DNA of 64,000 nt from Oxynema aestuarii AP17. GTDB lineage: Bacteria > Cyanobacteriota > Cyanobacteriia > Cyanobacteriales > Laspinemataceae. Shown here in pieces: positions 37,064 to 45,503 of the stretch. Within the stretch, counting starts at the first letter, position 1. Each line of letters starts with the position of its first letter. The notes under the pieces are model-generated. The model searched no databases. It saw only the letters and a list, made by a program, of their open reading frames with translations, and was not told the DNA's origin. The DNA lies in assembly GCF_012295525.1 (NCBI RefSeq), contig NZ_CP051167.1, positions 5,377,501 to 5,441,500 on the forward strand. The letters are read 5' to 3'. A program made the translations under genes and the position numbers.

Positions 37064-37735
37064 ATGCAAACTCTATCGGGATCCAAAATACGAGATTCTG
37101 GAATAAGCTTTACTCTCCAAACAATTAATTCAATTAAACTAGAACGGTTTAAAGAGTTCTTTGAGGATTTACCTGTCGATCCGTACTATAAACGTATGGG
37201 TCAACGCCGTCGATTGTCGCGTTTCAAGCTGGCGGACAAGCAGTTAGTTAAGTTGCCCCACGGCTATTTGAATGCACCGGAAAAGTCAAATCCGCTACGC
37301 CAGGGAATGAGGCGGGAGTTTATCGAACTCGACCCCGATTTAATCGCGCTGGCTTCGTTCAAACGGTTAGTCACGGAAGTGGCCGATTGCTGCCAACTAT
37401 CACCGGATGCCGATATTGCGGTTCACCAAATTCGTCGGACTTGTTCGCCCCACGATTTCGGTCACCCGTCGCCGGATGGTATCCATCGCGATGGTGCGGA
37501 TTTTCTGGCGATCTTTGCGGTCGATCGCCATAACGTTAAAGGCGGGATGACCCTGTTATATCTCGACCCTTACGAAACTCCGGTGTTTAAAAAAGTTCTC
37601 TATCCCGGAGAACTCCTCGTGGTTAACGATCGCCAGTTCAGGCACTTTACAACGGCGATCGAACCTCTGATGGCCGATCGCGCGATCGTCGATTTGTTTG
37701 TCTTGACAAGCCCGAGTTTGCTGTCAGATTTCTAA
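37064..37735 (+). CDS. 2-oxoglutarate/Fe(II) dioxygenase of the 2OG-Fe_Oxy_2 family
   Basis: A 223-residue soluble protein; ATG at 37064 with GAGG 10 bases upstream. The family's iron-binding triad is visible: His141 and Asp143 in GIHRDGADF (HxD) and distal His194 in RQFRHFTTA, with a 2OG-binding Arg a little later (ADRAIVDLF). The preceding VHQIRRTC and following GGMTLLYLDPYE segments are also typical. Characterised members of this family (PF10014) hydroxylate free amino acids such as isoleucine. The substrate here is unknown. It is followed by a short microsatellite and a small unknown gene on the same strand. Confidence 0.88.
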   Translation: MQTLSGSKIRDSGISFTLQTINSIKLERFKEFFEDLPVDPYYKRMGQRRRLSRFKLADKQLVKLPHGYLNAPEKSNPLRQGMRREFIELDPDLIALASFKRLVTEVADCCQLSPDADIAVHQIRRTCSPHDFGHPSPDGIHRDGADFLAIFAVDRHNVKGGMTLLYLDPYETPVFKKVLYPGELLVVNDRQFRHFTTAIEPLMADRAIVDLFVLTSPSLLSDF

Positions 37736-37749
37736 ATCGATCTCAATTT

Positions 37750-37773
37750 AATTCAATTCAATTCAATTCAATT
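37750..37773. repeat. AATTC pentanucleotide microsatellite
   Basis: Almost five perfect copies of AATTC between the dioxygenase gene and the next small gene. It lies in the untranslated spacer, so length changes would alter spacing rather than protein. Confidence 0.85.
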
Positions 37774-37860
37774 TCTTTGTCCGGGGACGATCGCGCTGCG
37801 ATCGCCCTCCAGTAGGAATCGGACAGTCTTTCGATTTCATCAAAAAATGGAGTGAAACTC

Positions 37861-38172
37861 ATGTATAACCCAGCTTATGAAGCCTTCAACCGCCTGACGC
37901 GCAAAATCGCCGAAGCGGTCGGCGAAAACGGTCCGGCAACGGAAACCGAAGCGATGGAACTCGCTGCCGAATACATCAACACCTTAGTCGAACACTTGGG
38001 CGATCGCCAGATTGAAGCCGATCTCGACGCACTGCGCTTAGGCAAAACCCGGCTCAATCAAGTGGCCAAATCCCTACAACATTGGCTCGAAGTCGAGGCG
38101 GGAGAGCGCAAAGAACGGGAATTCAAAGAGTTTATCGCTCAATTAAACACGAGAATGGGCAATGTTGCATAA
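37861..38172 (+). CDS. Small helical protein of unknown function
   Basis: A 103-residue protein. The ATG at 37861 is preceded by GGAG with 8-base spacing; a GTG three codons earlier overlaps this ribosome site and is less likely. The sequence is charged and predicted almost fully helical (MYNPAYEAFNRLTRKIAEAV, then LGDRQIEADLDALRLGKTRL), with no cysteine and no membrane segment. It ends before a strong terminator. I do not recognise a family. Good ribosome site, codon usage and terminator support a real gene. Confidence 0.75.
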   Translation: MYNPAYEAFNRLTRKIAEAVGENGPATETEAMELAAEYINTLVEHLGDRQIEADLDALRLGKTRLNQVAKSLQHWLEVEAGERKEREFKEFIAQLNTRMGNVA

Positions 38173-38217
38173 GCCCCTCATCTCCGATTAGAACTCGATC
38201 TGGTCTGAACGAAGTCG

Positions 38218-38253
38218 CGATCCGATCTCTATTACCCGAGATCGGATCGTTTT
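38218..38253 (+). terminator. Strong rho-independent terminator
   Basis: A perfect 12-bp stem CGATCCGATCTC / GAGATCGGATCG with loop TATTACCC and a following TTTT. It ends the transcript of the small helical protein gene. The tnpB element begins a few bases after it. Confidence 0.9.
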
Positions 38254-38266
38254 CTAGTGACATCCT

Positions 38267-38297
38267 CCCGACGCTGAATCAAAGATTACAGCGCGGG
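38267..38297 (-). ncRNA. Right-end hairpin / likely 3' part of TnpB omega RNA
   Basis: On the minus strand CCCGCGCTGTAATC pairs with GATTCAGCGTCGGG around a short loop, then GAGGATGTCAC leads to the element edge. This structure overlaps the tnpB stop codon at 38286, as is usual for omega RNAs, whose 3' end reads into flanking DNA as guide. Confidence 0.6.
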
Positions 38298-39561
38298 CTT
38301 CCCAGCCTCACGATTGGGTGTTCCTGCCCCACGCCACTTATCTAGGTCATAGACCCCCGACAGACCGACTTGACAGGCGGTTTCCGTTCCCCAGAGTCCC
38401 TGGGATACTACGTTTTCTTGTCCACGATGCAAAACCATCTCTGCTGCAGCATGGTCACGATGAGTCCGATACCCACACTCAGGACAATGATGCTCTCTGA
38501 CTTCCAACCCTTTGCTGACCGTAGCAAAACAGTTGGGGCAGGTTTGACTGGTGCCGTTGGGGTTGACTTTAGCAAAGTACACTCCCCGTTTCCAGCAAAC
38601 CCATTCCGTCAGAGACAGAAATTGTCCGAAGGCGGCATCAACACAATCTTTTCGCAGCATTCCTCTCGTCAAGCCTTTGACGTTGAGGTCTTCTGCAAAG
38701 ATGGTTTGTGCCCGATCGCAAAGCTTATGAGCCGTCTTCAGATGGAAATCTTTACGACGGTTTGCAATTCGGTGATGCATTCTAGCCACTTCGATTTGCG
38801 CTTTCTCCCAGTTTTGAGAACCCTTTTGTTTTCGTGCGGCTCTGCGTTGCAGCAATTTCAGCTTGCGTTGCATCGACTTGAAAAACTTAGGGCGCTCTTG
38901 GAAAGAGCGATCGGAAGCGGTCAAGAATCGCTCCAATCCCAGGTCAATCCCGATCGCCCGACCGTGAACCGGAGCATCGGGAACCGATATATCCGATTCA
39001 ATGGTGACGACGACATACCATTGTGTTCCTCGCACCCTGGACAATACCCTTACCTGTATCCCCCCAACCCCCCTTTGAAAGGGGGGCGAAGGGGGGATGC
39101 AGGTTCATGGGTATTTCCCCTAACTTTGGCAATTTGATTGTGAAGCCATTGATGGGATTGTGCTTGAATTGGGGAAACACAAAGGATTTGAATTGACCGA
39201 ACTTTTTGAAACGTGGAAATCCATGTCCCCGTTTCTGAAAGGCTTCCCAGGTATCGTGCAGTCTGCGAATCGTGGTCTGCAACACCTGAGAATGCACCTT
39301 ACCCAGATGCGGGAATTGCTTCTTCGCTTTGGGCAGGTTGTTCTGCTGACGGTGGTAGGACGGAAATGGCTCATCGGCGGGAATGATGTATTTCTTCTCC
39401 AACGAACATCGGTCTACCGGACACTTACGCGAAGCAATCCAGTCTTTGAGTTCGCGTAAAGCGTAGTTATATACGCCTGTGCACGTCTCAAGCCACGACC
39501 GCAGTTCAGTCTGCTGTACGACATTTGGATAGATTCGGTAAGTGTAGTTCACGGTCAGCAT
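38286..39561 (-). pseudogene. tnpB: tnpB (RNA-guided nuclease) split by a small repeat and frameshift
   Basis: The N-terminal half (39561 down to about 39100) reads LTVNYTYRIYPNVVQQ through KLPKLGEIPMNLH. It is then interrupted by a 41-bp C6/G6 element, and the old frame stops at 38998. The C-terminal half continues in another frame from QVRVLSRVRGTQWY to the stop at 38286. The RuvC residues (GIDLGLERF, FAEDLNVKGL, HRDHAAAEM) and the zinc finger (CPNC...CPEC) are all intact downstream. About ten codons between NLH and QVR seem replaced by the element. TnpB is an RNA-guided DNA nuclease, ancestor of Cas12; this copy cannot make a full protein without frameshifting. A shorter C-terminal polypeptide might still be translated. 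Confidence 0.9.
39058..39098. repeat. 41-bp C6/G6 inverted-repeat element inside tnpB
   Basis: Starts ATCCCCCCAACCCCCC, centre TTTGAAA, ends GGGGGGCGAAGGGGGGAT. The immediate flanks ACCTGT and GCAGGT extend the pairing by almost another 6 bp. It is the same element type as at 28577-28621 and disrupts the tnpB frame. Confidence 0.87.
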
Positions 39562-39675
39562 GACTATAATTTACTACAGACTATAGCTGCTGATAAATGC
39601 TGGTCTCATCCCCATCGTAGGGCTTAGTCCTTCCCGTAGGGTGGGGAATCGACTGTTCGAGAGGAGTCCATGGAT

Positions 39676-39706
39676 CCCGACGCTGATGCTTCGCATACAG
39701 CGCGGG
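39676..39706 (-). repeat. Second RE-like hairpin upstream of tnpB
   Basis: On the minus strand CCCGCGCTGTATGC pairs with GCATCAGCGTCGGG. It has the same outer arms as the right-end hairpin at 38267-38297 but different inner bases. It probably remains from another IS200/605-type insertion, or belongs to this element's 5' flank. Confidence 0.55.
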
Positions 39707-39734
39707 ATTTATAGCTCCCCGAACCCCTCAAAAG

Positions 39735-40799
39735 TTAAACCGATGTCGAGATCGCTTGAGGCGATCGCACCGCCGCTTCAATAACGGCGCGGTCTAACTC
39801 GCGACCGATAAACACCAACCGGGTCTGCCGCTTTTGAGTCGGCCCCCAGGGGCGATCGTAAAAATAATCAAACCGCTTGCCGACCCCTTGCAAAACCAGG
39901 CGCATCGGCTTATTTGGCACCGAAATAAACCCTTTAATCCGGTAAATTTCGCGATCGGCGACTAACGCTTGCAACCGTTCGACCAAAAGGCGCGGCTCGA
40001 AACTTTCATTTAACACCACATGAACCGCCCCGATCTCGTCGTCGTGGTCGTGATCTTCCTCGCTGTCGTGATGACTCGGACGACTTTCTAAATTCTCTTC
40101 CACCGCCGCATTGAATCCCAACAGCAACTGCGGATCGACCTGACCGTTTTCACACGGCAGAATTTTGACCCCGGGACTGACTTGCTCGCGCAACCAATTT
40201 TCGACCCGGGTGCGGGTTGCGTCGTCTAACACGTCTCCCTTACTCAACAAGACCAAATCCGCACAGGCGAGCTGATCTTCAAACAACTCTTCGATCGGGG
40301 TTTCGTGATCCAAATTTGGATCCGCTTGACGAGCTTGCTCCAAAGCATCGAGATCGCCGACGAGGGTACCGTTGGCGATCGCCTCGCAATCGACCACGGT
40401 CACTACGCCGTCTACTGTAGCTCCCGTGCGGATTTCCGGCCAGCGAAAGGCTTGCACTAACGGCTTCGGCAACGCCAAACCGGAGGTTTCGATCAAAATA
40501 AAATCGAGATCTTCCCGGCGTTTGAGCAATTCCTGCATGGTCGGCAGAAATTCTTCTTGGACCGTGCAACACAGACAACCGTTATTCAGTTCGACGATAT
40601 TACCCCCTCCTTCGGCGGTTTCGCCGTCGTCGCAAACTTGACAGGCTTTGAGAAACTCGCCGTCAATTCCGACTTCGCCAAATTCGTTGACGAGAACGGC
40701 GATGCGACGACCTCGGTTATTTTGCAGTAAGTGGCGGATGAGGGTAGTTTTGCCAGCACCGAGAAATCCGGTGACGACGGTAACGGGAATTTTATGCAT
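39735..40799 (-). CDS. CobW-family G3E GTPase (metal chaperone)
   Basis: A 354-residue protein. G3E features are visible in order: Walker A GFLGAGKTTLIRHLL, the metal-binding CxCC motif in NNGCLCCTVQEEF, ETSGLALPKPL (switch/Walker B), and the SKGD base-recognition motif in LVLLSKGDVLD. A histidine/acid-rich loop HHDSEEDHDHDDE may bind metal, and a C-terminal CobW_C domain follows (RIKGFISVPNKPMRL). Such GTPases deliver Co2+ (CobW), Zn2+ (ZNG1/ZagA) or Fe/Ni. The cobalamin riboswitch upstream on the same strand supports a cobalt/B12 role. Neighbours beyond it are Mn/Zn transport genes. The ATG at 40799 is the only good start. Confidence 0.92.
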   Translation of the reverse strand: MHKIPVTVVTGFLGAGKTTLIRHLLQNNRGRRIAVLVNEFGEVGIDGEFLKACQVCDDGETAEGGGNIVELNNGCLCCTVQEEFLPTMQELLKRREDLDFILIETSGLALPKPLVQAFRWPEIRTGATVDGVVTVVDCEAIANGTLVGDLDALEQARQADPNLDHETPIEELFEDQLACADLVLLSKGDVLDDATRTRVENWLREQVSPGVKILPCENGQVDPQLLLGFNAAVEENLESRPSHHDSEEDHDHDDEIGAVHVVLNESFEPRLLVERLQALVADREIYRIKGFISVPNKPMRLVLQGVGKRFDYFYDRPWGPTQKRQTRLVFIGRELDRAVIEAAVRSPQAISTSV

Positions 40800-41254
40800 G
40801 GAAGAACCTAAGAAAACGACAAACGATTAGCTGAGAATGGGGGTTGTCAGGAAGGTCGCACCGATGCCGCAAATCCTCAATCTGGCGAAGCGCAACGACA
40901 GCGAAAGCCGTTCGCCGACCTGTTGCAGCAGCATCCGATCTGCCAGATAGTTTGGCGGTCGGCGAGTCCGAGGGCGATCGCGCGGACGTCGCGATCGAAC
41001 AGGCGATTTGAACTTGCGAAATAGGGGCTAAAGAAGGGCTACCAGGGAAGGACGGCGACGGGCCGCCTCGGGTCTTGCTGGCGGTCGCTCAGGGCCTCCC
41101 ACAGGGGCGATTTCGGCATCCCTGGGAATGCGATTCGCGCCGTAGCGTGGCGATCGCGGGGGATGCAAACGGGTGCGGCTGGGTTGGAAAAATCGAGCAA
41201 GTGATAAATTCCCCTTCATCTGTACCTCGCAGATGCGATTGGTGGTCGATCGAA
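40800..41254 (-). other. Long leader between cobalamin riboswitch and cobW
   Basis: About 450 bases on the minus strand. Possible small frames (for example an ATG at 41219, 63 codons, Pro/Arg-rich) look non-coding, and I see no cbtA/cbtB. It may contain the riboswitch expression platform, such as a hairpin CATCTG...CAGATG near 41220-41235, and a decayed gene. Confidence 0.4.
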
Positions 41255-41375
41255 GCGTCGGCGGGCATTCTGACTTAGAGGCGGAGATCGCCCCATCACA
41301 GTTGCGGGACAGCGTCGGACTCGCACCGAACTTTCCCCCTTACGTTTGACGGCTGATTCCCGCCAAAACCGACTG
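41255..41375 (-). promoter_or_regulatory. Cobalamin (B12) riboswitch
   Basis: Read on the minus strand the segment contains, in order, GGCGGGAATCAGCCG, GGGGGAAAGTTCGGTGCGAG, TCCGACGCTGTCCCGCAACT and GTGA, then AGTCAGAATGCCCGCC. These are the diagnostic conserved blocks of cobalamin riboswitches, and GGCGGG/CCCGCC closes the aptamer. It faces the cobW-family gene, about 455 bases downstream. B12 binding normally lowers expression. Boundaries are approximate. Confidence 0.93.
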
Positions 41376-41837
41376 GATGTTAGTATCTTACCCTACCTGT
41401 TGACCGGGGGAAACTACCACGACGGGCGCGATCGCCTCGGAAATCTTGCTGTAGCGTTGTGGCGGCGTTCGCATATAGCCTGCGGCATTGCTATAGCTTT
41501 GTTTTTTTGGGGCGATCCGGGATACTTTCGACCGCTCCGTGCGATCCTAAGTTCGGCAGTTCGGCGATTTCTGAGCGATCGTCACTGTCTATTTCTGCCC
41601 CGACGACCGCTTGAGTGAAGGGGAATCGCGGTCGCTAATATAAAACATCCAAAAATCAAATCACGAGCAGAATAAGAAGTTGCACCGATCGCGCGCTCGA
41701 TGGACTTGCGGATTTTTCCAATTCGTCATGATGGCGATCGCCCTCTATCTCGCCGTCGCACCGCGATCGAACTCGACGGTCGCGATTTCCTTTGGAAACA
41801 GACAAAGCGGCGATCGCCCGTCAACTGGCGATCTCTT
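41376..41837. other. Intergenic region upstream of the riboswitch
   Basis: About 460 bp with several HIP1 sites and no credible gene. It should contain the promoter of the riboswitch-cobW transcript near 41380-41500 on the minus strand. Confidence 0.45.
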
Positions 41838-42092
41838 CTAGGATTCCCCCGATCCGGAAATTGAAATTTCTCCAATTTTCAGTTGTTTTTTAGACCGTTT
41901 GAGTTGTTTCCACAGCGCTCTAATTTCCTGGTAAGCTTGTTCGGGAGAAAGCTTTCCCCCGGTTTCCAAACAGCTAATAAAGGTCACGCGCTGGGCGAAT
42001 TCTTGTAAATTAGCGTTAAATAAGAGGTTTTCTGGGGTGACTTGCCCGTAATAGCGACTGCGTGGATGTAAAAATTTATCTTTATCATTCAT
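41838..42092 (-). CDS. Small conserved cyanobacterial protein (DUF7219-like)
   Basis: An 84-residue soluble protein with AAGGGTG 7 bases before its ATG. The sequence begins MNDKDKFLHPRSRYYGQVTP and contains NANLQEFAQRV and LKRSKKQLKIGE. This pattern matches a small protein found across cyanobacteria that I recall as DUF7219. Its function is unknown. It lies alone between two intergenic regions. Confidence 0.75.
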   Translation of the reverse strand: MNDKDKFLHPRSRYYGQVTPENLLFNANLQEFAQRVTFISCLETGGKLSPEQAYQEIRALWKQLKRSKKQLKIGEISISGSGES

Positions 42093-42638
42093 TGATATTC
42101 ACCCTTGTTGATGTTATATTTTTTGCTTACCAAAAATTTATCTCAAAATCCGGAATTTTTAAAAGGTTCTTAGCTCGAAAAAATCAGGGGGCGATCGCCC
42201 CACTGAAACTGACAGAAACCATTATTTGAAAGCATAACTTCAATTTTCTGCGACGGCCACATCCTTCAGAAAATAATTGCGTTGCTCTATTTACAGTTTA
42301 AACAAACATTTCCCATCTCTGGAAGTGGCATTGATAATTTGTTACAGAATATACAAAACCCGATCGCAATCTAAATTGGAATTGTAGTGCGATCGCCCGC
42401 CTCGCCTTCCTATTCCACCCGGCGATCGCGTTAGATGGCATTTTTTATATTAAAATCCTTTGAAAAAGATCTATATTTAAGCTGGCAAGAGTGAGGGCGA
42501 TCGCCGAACGCGGCAGGTTCCAGACTTGACGCGATCGCCCTTGAAATTCCGGCGTTGTGTCCGTCAGCGATCGCGATTTCCCTCCCCCGGGCAGCATCGG
42601 CGGGAACCCTCCCGATCTCACACCCCCCGTTTTTTCAT
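42093..42638. other. Intergenic region, AT-rich then HIP1-rich
   Basis: About 545 bp. The part near 42100-42480 is AT-rich and should hold the promoter of the small gene on the minus strand; the rest is HIP1-rich. No gene or repeat stands out. Confidence 0.4.
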
Positions 42639-43619
42639 TTAGGGGCGATCGCCCGTCTCCGTCGGAAAAGGTGTATACTCTCCCCCTAACGCTTCTACAA
42701 TTGCCCGGGTATTCGAGACCATCATCTTGACGTAAGAATCCCCCTCACTTCCCGGGGCGCCGAGGGAGTCCGAATACAACTCCCGTGGCGACAATTGCAC
42801 CCCAGCTTCCTCGGCGACCGTTTGGATCAACTTAGGATTAATCGTAGTTTCTGCAAAAATTGCCGGAACCTTCGCCGCTTTAATCTGTTCGACCAATTGG
42901 GTCACCGTTTGGGCGCTGGGTTGTTCTTCCGTACTCATCCCGATTAACGTCCCGGTTACCTGCAAGCCATAAGCCCGAGTAAAATATTGAAACGCATCGT
43001 GAGTGGTCACCAAACGGCGATTTTCCGGCGGAATCGTCGCGATTTGCGTCTCGATCCAGCCGTGCAACTCGGCTAAGGTGCTGACGAAGGCGGCAGTATT
43101 TTCGCGAAACAGCGCTTCATCTTCGGGAGACAGTTCGATCAATACATCTCGAATCGCTTCGACCATGACGATCGCATTGCTGACGTTCCCCCAAACGTGA
43201 GGATCCGGGACTTGTTGACCGTCATAATCCATGTCCAACGGTTCGATAACTTCTCCTACGGCGAGTTGGCGCGCCTTGACCCCCGCCGCATTCATCAATT
43301 TTATCAACCCCGGTTCTAAGTTGTACCCGTTGTAGAGAATCAAATCCGCTTCCTCGAAGGCGATCGAATCTTGGGGGACGGGTTCGTAAATATGCGGGTC
43401 GGCGCCGGGTTCGAGAATTCCGGTGTGGTCGATTTCATCCCCGCCGACGATCTCGGTCCAGTCGGCGATCGCGGTACTGGTCGAGACCACTCGGGGTTTC
43501 TCGTTCCCCGTTTCTGGCGGACTCGGCGTACAGCTAACCAGGGACAATCCTATCAATACAGTCCCTATCCATCCACACCACCGGGTCGGAGAGTTCTGGG
43601 AGGCGATCGCGTCAGTCAT
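42639..43619 (-). CDS. Metal ABC transporter solute-binding lipoprotein (Mn/Zn, cluster A-I; MntC-like)
   Basis: A 326-residue protein with a lipoprotein signal (hydrophobic GTVLIGLSLVSC, Cys30 as lipid site). The metal ligands expected of the family are His76 (GADPHIYEP), His141 (DPHVWGNV), Glu257 (FAETTINP) and Asp284 (LYSDSLG). The His-His-Glu-Asp set, and the lack of a histidine-rich loop, fit Mn-type binders (MntC/PsaA) better than ZnuA, which uses three histidines. It delivers metal to the divergent ATPase/permease pair that starts 116 bp away. The assignment to Mn rather than Zn is an inference. Confidence 0.88.
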   Translation of the reverse strand: MTDAIASQNSPTRWCGWIGTVLIGLSLVSCTPSPPETGNEKPRVVSTSTAIADWTEIVGGDEIDHTGILEPGADPHIYEPVPQDSIAFEEADLILYNGYNLEPGLIKLMNAAGVKARQLAVGEVIEPLDMDYDGQQVPDPHVWGNVSNAIVMVEAIRDVLIELSPEDEALFRENTAAFVSTLAELHGWIETQIATIPPENRRLVTTHDAFQYFTRAYGLQVTGTLIGMSTEEQPSAQTVTQLVEQIKAAKVPAIFAETTINPKLIQTVAEEAGVQLSPRELYSDSLGAPGSEGDSYVKMMVSNTRAIVEALGGEYTPFPTETGDRP

Positions 43620-43734
43620 CGGCTTGTGTTGAGTTGAATTGCATTTTCATTTTCATTTCATATTTGTCTCATATTTCGTTCACTTTTGCAGTATCCTGAA
43701 ATAAGAACGCCACTTACCCCCCACAGATCTACCG
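43620..43734. promoter_or_regulatory. Divergent promoter region of the metal ABC importer
   Basis: 115 bp between the start codons of the binding-protein gene (minus) and the ATPase gene (plus). It is AT-rich with repeated TTTCA units (43645-43680) and must contain both promoters. I see no convincing Fur, Zur or ManR box. Confidence 0.5.
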
Positions 43735-44541
43735 ATGAATTACCCGACGCCTACCTCCGGTTCCCTCGCGAATATCCAAGTCTGGAGAGAACAAAAACAG
43801 ACTCCCGGCGCCCCGATCGGCATCAGCCATCTCGGGGTCAGCTATCGCAAAGTCGAAGCCCTCACCGATGTCAACTGCGCGATCGCCCCGGGAAGACTGA
43901 CCGGGATTATCGGACCGAATGGGGCGGGTAAAAGTACCTTAATGAAAGCGATGTTGGGATTGACCCCGATCGCCAGTGGTCAAATTCTCTACAACGGTCA
44001 ACCCCTCAGCGAACAACGTCGCCAGGTGGCTTACGTTCCCCAGCGATCGCAGATTGACTGGACCTTTCCCGCGACGGTGTGGGACGTGGTAATGATGGGA
44101 CGAGTTGAAAAAACGGGCTGGTTTAAGCGCTTTAGTGCCATCAGTCGCCGTTTGACCCGCGAAGCCTTAGAACGGGTGGGAATGAGTCACCTGCGCGATC
44201 GCCGCATCGGCGACCTGTCCGGCGGTCAACAACAGCGCGTCTTTCTAGCGCGATCGCTGGCCCAACAAGCCCAAATTTACTGCTTTGACGAACCCTTTGT
44301 CGGAATCGACCAAAAAACAGAAAATATCATTTTCGAGATTTTCCACGAACTCGCTGACGAAGGCAAAACCGTGTTAGTCGTCAATCACGACCTCGGCGCC
44401 TCAATTACTAATTTTGACGATTTAATCTTGCTCAATCGCGAGTTAATTGCATCCGGTCCGCGTCAGCAAGTTCTTAACGAACACAACCTCGATCGCGCCT
44501 ACGGCGGTAAAGTCGTCTTCTTTAGCGGGGAAGCGGCTTAA
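43735..44541 (+). CDS. Metal ABC transporter ATP-binding protein
   Basis: A 268-residue ABC ATPase of the Mn/Zn/Fe type. It shows Walker A GPNGAGKSTLMKAM, Q-loop YVPQRSQIDW, signature LSGGQQQRVFLARSLAQQ, Walker B IYCFDEPFVGID and switch His in VVNHDLG. The YVPQRSQIDWTFP segment is typical of MntA/ZnuC-type ATPases. It is the first gene of the plus-strand pair with the permease and divergent from the solute-binding protein gene. ATG at 43735; N-terminal residues 1-30 are not conserved-looking. Confidence 0.93.
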   Translation: MNYPTPTSGSLANIQVWREQKQTPGAPIGISHLGVSYRKVEALTDVNCAIAPGRLTGIIGPNGAGKSTLMKAMLGLTPIASGQILYNGQPLSEQRRQVAYVPQRSQIDWTFPATVWDVVMMGRVEKTGWFKRFSAISRRLTREALERVGMSHLRDRRIGDLSGGQQQRVFLARSLAQQAQIYCFDEPFVGIDQKTENIIFEIFHELADEGKTVLVVNHDLGASITNFDDLILLNRELIASGPRQQVLNEHNLDRAYGGKVVFFSGEAA

Positions 44542-44615
44542 GCTCAATGTCGATCTCATTTCCGATAGTTCGCCAACTGCCATCATTTCCCACTCCCCAT
44601 TCTCCCCTTTTCCTC

Positions 44616-45503
44616 ATGCTCGATTGGCCGATCGAACCGCTTCAATACAGTTTCATGCAACGGTCTCTGGCGATCGCCGTTCTCATCGGTCTGATTTGCG
44701 CCGTTGTCGGTAGTTATCTGATGGTCCAACGGTTAGCCTTACTCGCCGATGCTATCAGTCATTCCGTTTTACCCGGATTGGCGATCGCCTTTATTCTCGG
44801 CGTCAATCTATTTGTCGGGGCTTTCATCGCTGGTATTCTCAGTACGGTCATTATTGCTTGGATTCAGAGGCGATCGCCGATCAAGGAAGATGCAGCAATG
44901 GGAATTGTTTTATCCGCATTCTTCGCCCTCGGTATTACCTTAATTACCATTATCCAAAAAGATAATAAAATCGACCTCAATCACTTTTTATTCGGCAATA
45001 TTCTCGGCGTCACTGGGGCAGAAGTGTGGGAAACTGCCGCGATCGCTACGGTCATTCTTGCCGTGGTCATTTTATTTTATAAAGAATTGCTCTTTTACAG
45101 TTTTGACAGTCTCGGGGCTGAAGCCGTCGGGTTGCCCGTTAATTTACTCAACTTCGGCTTGATGGTTTTGATTGCACTTACCGTAGTCGCCAGTATGAAA
45201 GCCGTCGGCGTGGTGTTGGTGTTGTCCTTAATCGTCACTCCCGCCGCTACGGCTTATTTATTGGTACCCCGGTTACATCAAATCATGGCAGTCGGCGCGA
45301 TCGCGGGCATTCTGTCCAGTATTAGCGGCATGTATCTGAGCTACTATCAAAATATTCCCTCGGGTCCGGCGATCGTGTTAGTCGCTTCCGGCTTATTTAC
45401 CCTTGCCTTTCTCTTCAGTCCGAGTTACGGTCTGTTTACTCGACCGCAGGTCGATCGCGGATCTTCTCCCCTCTGGCAGGAAATTAAACGCCTGTTTCAA
45501 TAA
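44616..45503 (+). CDS. Metal ABC transporter permease
   Basis: A 295-residue membrane protein of the ZnuB/MntB (ABC-3) family with about eight or nine helices. The ATG at 44616 gives MLDWPIEPLQYSFMQRSLAI, a usual start for this family; an ATG at 44547 adds 23 residues without hydrophobic character. Diagnostic segments are VGSYLMVQRLALLADAISHSVLPG and the late VGVVLVLSLIVTPAATA. It forms the membrane channel with the upstream ATPase gene. Confidence 0.93.
   Translation: MLDWPIEPLQYSFMQRSLAIAVLIGLICAVVGSYLMVQRLALLADAISHSVLPGLAIAFILGVNLFVGAFIAGILSTVIIAWIQRRSPIKEDAAMGIVLSAFFALGITLITIIQKDNKIDLNHFLFGNILGVTGAEVWETAAIATVILAVVILFYKELLFYSFDSLGAEAVGLPVNLLNFGLMVLIALTVVASMKAVGVVLVLSLIVTPAATAYLLVPRLHQIMAVGAIAGILSSISGMYLSYYQNIPSGPAIVLVASGLFTLAFLFSPSYGLFTRPQVDRGSSPLWQEIKRLFQ

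Larger units (their letters stand above)
38256..39720 (-). mobile_element. IS1341-type (tnpB-only) element of the IS200/IS605 family, defective
   Basis: The tnpB remnant is bounded on its 3' side by the RE-type hairpin at 38267-38297, which touches a chromosomal terminator. No tnpA (Y1 transposase) is present. The left boundary is uncertain: the region 39562-39720 holds a second RE-like hairpin. No HIP1 octamer occurs within the tnpB coding part, in contrast to both flanks, which fits recent acquisition. Confidence 0.65.

Noticed and set aside
41028-41219. 63-codon frame directly after the cobalamin riboswitch, considered as cbtB
   Set aside because: Pro/Arg-rich, no membrane helix or His motif expected of CbtB.
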